Positions 59,981 through 64,000 of a DNA stretch of 64,000 nucleotides are shown here, in pieces. The first letter of the stretch is position 1. Each line of letters starts with the position of its first letter. Position numbers and translations under genes: made by a program. The notes beneath the pieces were generated by a model, which was given only the letters and a program-made list of their open reading frames with translations, was not told the DNA's origin and searched no databases. The DNA is taken from assembly GCF_018917525.1 (NCBI RefSeq), contig NZ_JAHLOS010000002.1, positions 186,001-250,000 on the forward strand. The letters are read 5' to 3'. This DNA comes from Enterococcus raffinosus (GTDB taxonomy: Bacteria; Bacillota; Bacilli; Lactobacillales; Enterococcaceae).

Positions 59981-60748
59981 TTAAACGATGGATGTTCCGC
60001 CGTCAACAATAATGAACTGTCCGTTGGTATAACTGGATGCTTCACTTGAGAAATAAAGAATGGTTCCATTCAATTCTCCGCGTCTTCCCGGACGACTCAT
60101 CGGGTTCATCGTATTGTACATGGTCAAGAAATCATCCGATTTGAATAAAGTATCTTCCGTCATTTCTGATTCGAACAGCCCTGGTCCAACTGCATTGGTG
60201 GTAATGTTATGTTTTCCGTAGCTAGCAGCCATTCCTTTGGTTAAGCCAACGACTGCTGCTTTACTGGCATTGTATGAGTGGCGAATGAAAATATCGGCTT
60301 TGTCCGCCATCACTGCGTTGATTGACGCTACGTTAACAATCTTGCCATATTTATTTTCGATCATGTGCTGAACAACATATTTGCTAACTAAAAAGATTCC
60401 TTTGACATTCACGTCCATTGATTTATCGAAGGCCTCTACGGTTAAGGAATCTACGCCGCCATGCACCGCGATCCCTGCATTATTCAGCAGAATGTCTAGA
60501 TGTCCAAAATGATCATAGGCTTGCTGAATGCCCGCTTTGACGTTTCCTTCATCTGTCACATCCATTTTGATCGCTAAAACATCGCGACCCATCTTCTTAA
60601 TCTCTTCTGCTAATTCCTCTAAACGTTCCAAACGTCTAGCTAATAAAACCACATCTGCTCCAGCTTCGGCATACGCAATTGCTGCATCGCGACCTAATCC
60701 GCTGCTGGCGCCAGTTACCACAGCTACTTTTCCACTTAAATCAAACAT
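59981..60748 (-). CDS. SDR-family NAD(P)-dependent oxidoreductase
   Basis: The 255-residue classical short-chain dehydrogenase has the cofactor loop TGASSGLGRDAA, NNAGIAVHGG, and the catalytic Ser/Tyr/Lys region VASINAVMADKADIF and HSYNASKAAVVGLTKGM, where Tyr and Lys are in place. It shares the strand with the carboxymuconolactone-decarboxylase gene 100 bp upstream and may be co-regulated by the MerR protein. Substrate unknown. Confidence 0.9.
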   Translation of the reverse strand: MFDLSGKVAVVTGASSGLGRDAAIAYAEAGADVVLLARRLERLEELAEEIKKMGRDVLAIKMDVTDEGNVKAGIQQAYDHFGHLDILLNNAGIAVHGGVDSLTVEAFDKSMDVNVKGIFLVSKYVVQHMIENKYGKIVNVASINAVMADKADIFIRHSYNASKAAVVGLTKGMAASYGKHNITTNAVGPGLFESEMTEDTLFKSDDFLTMYNTMNPMSRPGRRGELNGTILYFSSEASSYTNGQFIIVDGGTSIV

Positions 60749-60850
60749 AACCTATTCCTCCTTTTTGATAACGCATTCACTATTACAATTCTAACGGTAC
60801 CTAAGTTGATAGGGGAATGTCAATAGTTTGTGAAAAAATGATCGTCACAA

Positions 60851-61237
60851 TCATGCTAAATTGCGATTTCTAGACTCAAAAACCTCCTTGGCGCTTGTGA
60901 TTGCATTGAGTACTCGTGGAAACCCCACATAAGGGATGCAATGGGTAAAAATCTCAATAATCTCTTCTTCTGTAATCCCAACATTCAACGACCCATTAAT
61001 ATGAACCATTAATTGATTTTTAGTATCCCCTTGGGTCAATAAACTAGTGATCGTGACAATTTCCCGTTCACGAAAGGATAAGGTGTCACTATTATAGATA
61101 TCTCCAAAGGCAAATTCTAAAATATAGCGCCCGACATTTGGTGCAATCGTTTCGAGACTCTCAATCACTCGTTCTCCAGCTTCCCCATCAATCTCCTGCA
61201 AATTTTTAATTCCTTGTTCCAATCTTTTATCACTCAT
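60851..61237 (-). CDS. Carboxymuconolactone decarboxylase family protein
   Basis: The 128-residue helical protein belongs to the CMD/AhpD fold: SLETIAPNVGRYILEFAFGDIY, SFREREIVTITSLLTQGDTKNQL, VHINGSLNVGITEEEIIE. The AhpD CxxC pair is absent, so thiol peroxidase activity is unlikely and a gamma-carboxymuconolactone-decarboxylase-like or unknown function is more probable. Its promoter has the 19 bp spacing usual for MerR control and faces the merR gene. Confidence 0.88.
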   Translation of the reverse strand: MSDKRLEQGIKNLQEIDGEAGERVIESLETIAPNVGRYILEFAFGDIYNSDTLSFREREIVTITSLLTQGDTKNQLMVHINGSLNVGITEEEIIEIFTHCIPYVGFPRVLNAITSAKEVFESRNRNLA

Positions 61238-61266
61238 AGCAGTTCCTGCCTCCTTTATGGTAAAGT

Positions 61267-61297
61267 ACTATAAACTATCAAGTAGGCTTTACAGCAA
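61267..61297 (-). promoter_or_regulatory. MerR-type promoter (19 bp spacer) of the CMD gene
   Basis: On the minus strand TTGCTG (61297-61292), a 19 bp spacer, then TATAGT (61272-61267). MerR proteins activate such over-long promoters by untwisting the spacer. The divergent merR gene starts 36 bp away. Confidence 0.7.
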
Positions 61298-61332
61298 ATT
61301 TTTTTTAATTACTACGACGAAGGAGAAGTTCG

Positions 61333-61698
61333 ATGTACAAAATTAGTGAGGTCGCCAAAATAACTGGTTTTAGTATCCCTACCCTGCGGTATTATGAAGA
61401 GCTAGGAATCAGTGCTCCTGCAAAGAATAAAAACGGTTATCGTGAGTATAGCGAAGCCGATATTGAATGGTTACGTTTCATTCACCGATTAAAGCAAACC
61501 GGTATGCCACTGGAATCGATCCAAAAATATTCCGAGTTGCGTAGTCAAGGAGACCAGACGATTGAAAAACGCATAAAGCTTTTAGCGACTCAAAGAAATC
61601 GACTATTGTCAGAAAGACGAAAAATCGATGAACATCTAGTATTTTTAGAAACGAAGCAAGCGACGTATAAAAAAATGCTTAGTGACAGAGACCAATAA
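61333..61698 (+). CDS. MerR-family transcriptional regulator
   Basis: The 121-residue protein has the MerR winged helix MYKISEVAKITGFSIPTLRYYEE and RFIHRLKQTGMPLESIQKY, then a long dimerisation helix. No cysteine, so it is not a metal sensor; the short C-terminal helix resembles the AdhR or NmlR-like stress regulators that act on aldehydes and electrophiles. It is divergent to the CMD-SDR genes, which it probably activates. AAGGAGAA precedes the start. Confidence 0.9.
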   Translation: MYKISEVAKITGFSIPTLRYYEELGISAPAKNKNGYREYSEADIEWLRFIHRLKQTGMPLESIQKYSELRSQGDQTIEKRIKLLATQRNRLLSERRKIDEHLVFLETKQATYKKMLSDRDQ

Positions 61699-61869
61699 TC
61701 AATTAAAAAATATAGTTTCTAAATAACTAGAAGAAGGGCTTCGGTCTAATACTTTACACAATTTACGAAACAATCATTTCTGCTTGCGTTTCTCCTCTTT
61801 TACTCAGCATAGAATGATAAAAAGAGTGCTAGTACATGGAATTCAGGTCATCTAGATGATTTGATTCAT

Positions 61870-62014
61870 AGTCGTGCAATTGAAGACTGGGAACTCGTAA
61901 CCCATTCGTATATGCCGGATCTTACTTCGACCAGGAATGCGATTCTTGTCACGTTTAAAAAGAAAATAGAACCTTTACTTAAAAGATTGGGAAGAAATTC
62001 CCAGTCTTTTTTTT
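61870..62014 (+). ncRNA. Candidate small RNA or attenuator ending in a terminator
   Basis: The segment with two mutually exclusive 5' arms for one 3' arm (61884-61893 or 61984-61993 with 61998-62007) resembles an attenuator. It precedes the iron permease operon but that operon has its own promoter region further on. Confidence 0.35.
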
Positions 62015-62176
62015 ACAAATTTTATTTTTTAAATGATTACATATGATCCATACTATCTTCCGAAACATAAGAACTTCCGTATTAAGCAAGGAGAATGAAA
62101 AGTGATTTCATCGAAACAATCGTTAAAAAATAACTTGCATTTGTTTGGTTTTTCACCTAAACTTTATAAACGGAGA

Positions 62177-62195
62177 GAATGAGAATCATTATCAA
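62177..62195 (+). promoter_or_regulatory. Fur box
   Basis: TGAGAATCATTATCA occurs within AATGAGAATCATTATCAAT, close to the Fur consensus with TGATAATCATTATCA. It is 27 bp before the permease start, so the operon is probably iron-repressed. Confidence 0.8.
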
Positions 62196-62222
62196 TTGCG
62201 CAAGGGGATAGGAGATGAGTTA

Positions 62223-63170
62223 TTGAAAAAAATCGGAATTCTTTTGGTTTTATTTTTGTTAAGCGCTCTCTCTATTTTTATCGGAGTAAAAGATTTGGTG
62301 CTGCAGGCTTTATTTCAAGGAGATTCACAACAGTGGCTGATTCTTGCCACTACACGTGTACCGCGTACCGTCAGCTTGATTTTAGCAGGCGCAACGATGA
62401 GTATCTGCGGTCTGATTATGCAGCAGCTCACACAAAATAAATTCGTTTCACCAACAACTGCTGGCACGATGGATAGTGCCCGTTTAGGAATTTTATTGGT
62501 CATGCTCTTTTTGCCTAATGCCTCTACGACTGTTCGGACTTTGGCCGCATTTATTTTTGCCTTTCTTGGTACGATGGTTTTTCTGGGGTTAAGTCGGTTG
62601 CTCCCAACAAAGGAGCCGATTTTTTTACCCTTATTAGGAGTAATGTTCGGTAATATTGTCGGATCAGTCGCTACCTTTTTTGCTTATCAGTTTCAGCTGA
62701 TTCAAAACATGTCGTCGTGGTTGCAGGGAAATTTTTCACTAGTGGCTAAAGGCAGCTATGAATTGCTTTATCTAACGATTCCACTATTTTTGGTTATCTA
62801 CTTATTTGCCTATTATTTCACAATTGTTGGCTTAGGCGAAGATGTTGCCATTAATTTAGGCGTGAATTATCGCTTGATCCAAACGCTTGGGATTGGTCTC
62901 GTTGCAGCAGCCAGCGGACTGGTTTTAATCATGGTGGGGACCGTTCCTTTTTTAGGTGTGATCGTGCCGAATATCGTTTCGCTTATTTATGGAGATCATG
63001 TAAAGCAGAATCTATGGATTACCGCAGTGAGCGGCAGTCTATTTTTAATGGTCTGTGACATTCTCTCCCGCATCGTCATCGCACCATATGAGATACCAGT
63101 CAGCTTGACGGTCGGTATTTTAGGCAGCTTAATCTTTATTTACTTATTGGTTGGGAGGAAACGTGCATGA
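62223..63170 (+). CDS. Iron-siderophore ABC transporter permease (FecCD family)
   Basis: The protein of about 315 residues has about nine membrane segments and the FecCD signatures TRVPRTVSLILAGATMSICGLIMQQLTQNK and GTVPFLGVIVPNIVS. It forms the first half of the translocation channel for ferric siderophores. The TTG start at 62223 is chosen because AGGAG lies 8 nt upstream and the Fur box would otherwise be inside the gene. The stop overlaps the next start (ATGA). Confidence 0.92.
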   Translation: MKKIGILLVLFLLSALSIFIGVKDLVLQALFQGDSQQWLILATTRVPRTVSLILAGATMSICGLIMQQLTQNKFVSPTTAGTMDSARLGILLVMLFLPNASTTVRTLAAFIFAFLGTMVFLGLSRLLPTKEPIFLPLLGVMFGNIVGSVATFFAYQFQLIQNMSSWLQGNFSLVAKGSYELLYLTIPLFLVIYLFAYYFTIVGLGEDVAINLGVNYRLIQTLGIGLVAAASGLVLIMVGTVPFLGVIVPNIVSLIYGDHVKQNLWITAVSGSLFLMVCDILSRIVIAPYEIPVSLTVGILGSLIFIYLLVGRKRA

Positions 63171-64000
63171 AATTTTCTCTGCCAAAAAAAGAATTGCTTT
63201 TAGCTGGACTCACTGTCCTTGCCCTACTCTTATGCGGACTTTACTTAACCTATAATACCTATGGCAATTTTCAATTTGCTTGGATGCTGCGAGGAAAAAA
63301 AGTAGCGGCCTTTTTACTTGTTGCATTAGCGACTGGAATAGCAACTGTCAGTTTTCAAACACTGACTCAAAACCAGTTTTTGACACCAAATATTCTAGGT
63401 TTGGATTCCTTATACGTATTGATCCAGACACTATTGTTCTTTTTCGTGGGTGGTGTCAACATGCTCTCACAAGAGCAAACCGCTACTTTCTTAATCAGCA
63501 TTTTTTTGATGGCCTTATTGAGTTTGCTCTTAGCTAATGTTCTGCTAAAACAGCAGCAAAATAATCTATTTATCCTATTGATGTTAGGAATGATCCTCGG
63601 TACCTTATTCAGCAGCACGAGTAATTTTCTGCAGGTCATCATGGACCCAAATGAATATGATTTGTTGCAGGGACGACTATTTGCCAGCTTCAGCAATATC
63701 AATACGACACATTTAGGGTTGGCCGCCGGAATTATCCTGTTGGGCTCTTTGGTTTTATTGGCTGCTAATCGCTATTTAGATGTCCTGCATTTAGGAGACG
63801 ATCAAGCAACGAATCTCGGGATTCCACTAAAAAAGTGTCAGATTTTGATTTTATTTCTAGTCAGTCTCTTAACTGGAACAGCGACTGCTTTAGTCGGTCC
63901 AATCACCTTTTTAGGATTTATTGTTGCGAATATCAGCTATCAGCTGATGCCGACTTACCGTCATAGTTATTTGTTTCCTACCGCGGTTTTACTAGGAATC
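63167..64000 (+). CDS. Second FecCD-family permease, cut by the window end
   Basis: Open from ATG 63167 to the edge, 278 residues visible. It has the partner-permease pattern QTLTQNQFLTPNILGLDSLYV and TALVGPITFLGFIVANISYQL. The two permeases form a heterodimer; ATPase and binding protein genes are expected after the window end. GGGAGGAA precedes the start. Confidence 0.9.
   Translation, partial: MKFSLPKKELLLAGLTVLALLLCGLYLTYNTYGNFQFAWMLRGKKVAAFLLVALATGIATVSFQTLTQNQFLTPNILGLDSLYVLIQTLLFFFVGGVNMLSQEQTATFLISIFLMALLSLLLANVLLKQQQNNLFILLMLGMILGTLFSSTSNFLQVIMDPNEYDLLQGRLFASFSNINTTHLGLAAGIILLGSLVLLAANRYLDVLHLGDDQATNLGIPLKKCQILILFLVSLLTGTATALVGPITFLGFIVANISYQLMPTYRHSYLFPTAVLLGI

Larger units (their letters stand above)
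61699..62222. other. Intergenic region with terminator, alternative pairing arm and Fur box
   Basis: AGATTGGGAA (61984-61993) pairs with TTCCCAGTCT (61998-62007), followed by eight T: a strong terminator. AGACTGGGAA (61884-61893), exactly 100 nt upstream, is a perfect complement of the same downstream arm, so the two could compete. No gene is convincing. The Fur box lies at 62177-62195. Confidence 0.6.

Noticed and set aside
61861..62046. Open frame of 61 codons before the iron permease
   Set aside because: It runs across the terminator hairpin and lacks a ribosome-binding site.

Overview
The window reads as a chromosomal segment of a low-GC Gram-positive coccus of the Enterococcus type. Several runs of housekeeping genes occur in an enterococcal order: rny, recA, cinA, pgsA, a rodZ-like gene and ymfI-ymfH-ymfF; then the sigma-30-like factor, yacP, rlmB, mrnC, cysS, cysE, gltX, yacL, radA and dut. 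Protein sequences such as RecA, RNase Y, Veg, MscL and an EntA-type immunity protein look enterococcal. Species cannot be fixed from sequence reading alone.

Layout. 1-11 kb: the start of an mprF-like gene, an orphan bacteriocin-immunity gene, then a long minus-strand run from rny to ymfF. 11-24 kb: mscL, veg, and the sigma factor-to-GDPD cluster, with a cysteine T-box ahead of cysE-cysS, ending at a cation-efflux gene. 24-36 kb: a radical-SAM DNA-repair pair behind a LexA-type box, a secreted C39-like protein with DUF5648 repeats, a small-regulator/ABC transporter operon, metabolic singletons, and a two-component system with its own ABC transporter.

36.4-54 kb is the accessory heart: a complete type I-B CRISPR-Cas locus. 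The operon runs cas6-cas8-cas7-cas5-cas3-cas4-cas1-cas2 on the minus strand, and three arrays (8, 53 and 16 repeats) are read on the same strand. Their leaders share motifs at fixed spacing. A SWIM zinc-finger gene and a DUF3841 gene sit between arrays 1 and 2, and a Fic gene separates the cas side from array 3.

The most interesting part is the 400 bp ahead of the cas operon. Divergent to the operon lies a degenerate repeat, a short spacer-like stretch and a second degenerate repeat (51296-51376). The spacer-like stretch matches, behind a CCA PAM-like triplet, a site covering the -35 box of the only good promoter I see for the cas operon (51182-51210). This has the architecture of a Cas-regulating crRNA-like RNA (creR, or creA of CreTA). 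The first gene behind that promoter is an unrecognised small membrane-protein gene. Its two halves are joined by a T TTA AAG heptamer with an SD-like sequence 12 nt upstream, so it is either a programmed -1 frameshift gene or a broken gene.

54-64 kb: an unknown basic-tailed protein, a MarR-MATE efflux operon with three matching operators, a secreted thermonuclease-like protein, a TcaA-like zinc-ribbon membrane protein, an SDR/carboxymuconolactone-decarboxylase/MerR group, and a Fur-boxed FecCD-type iron-siderophore permease pair cut by the window end.
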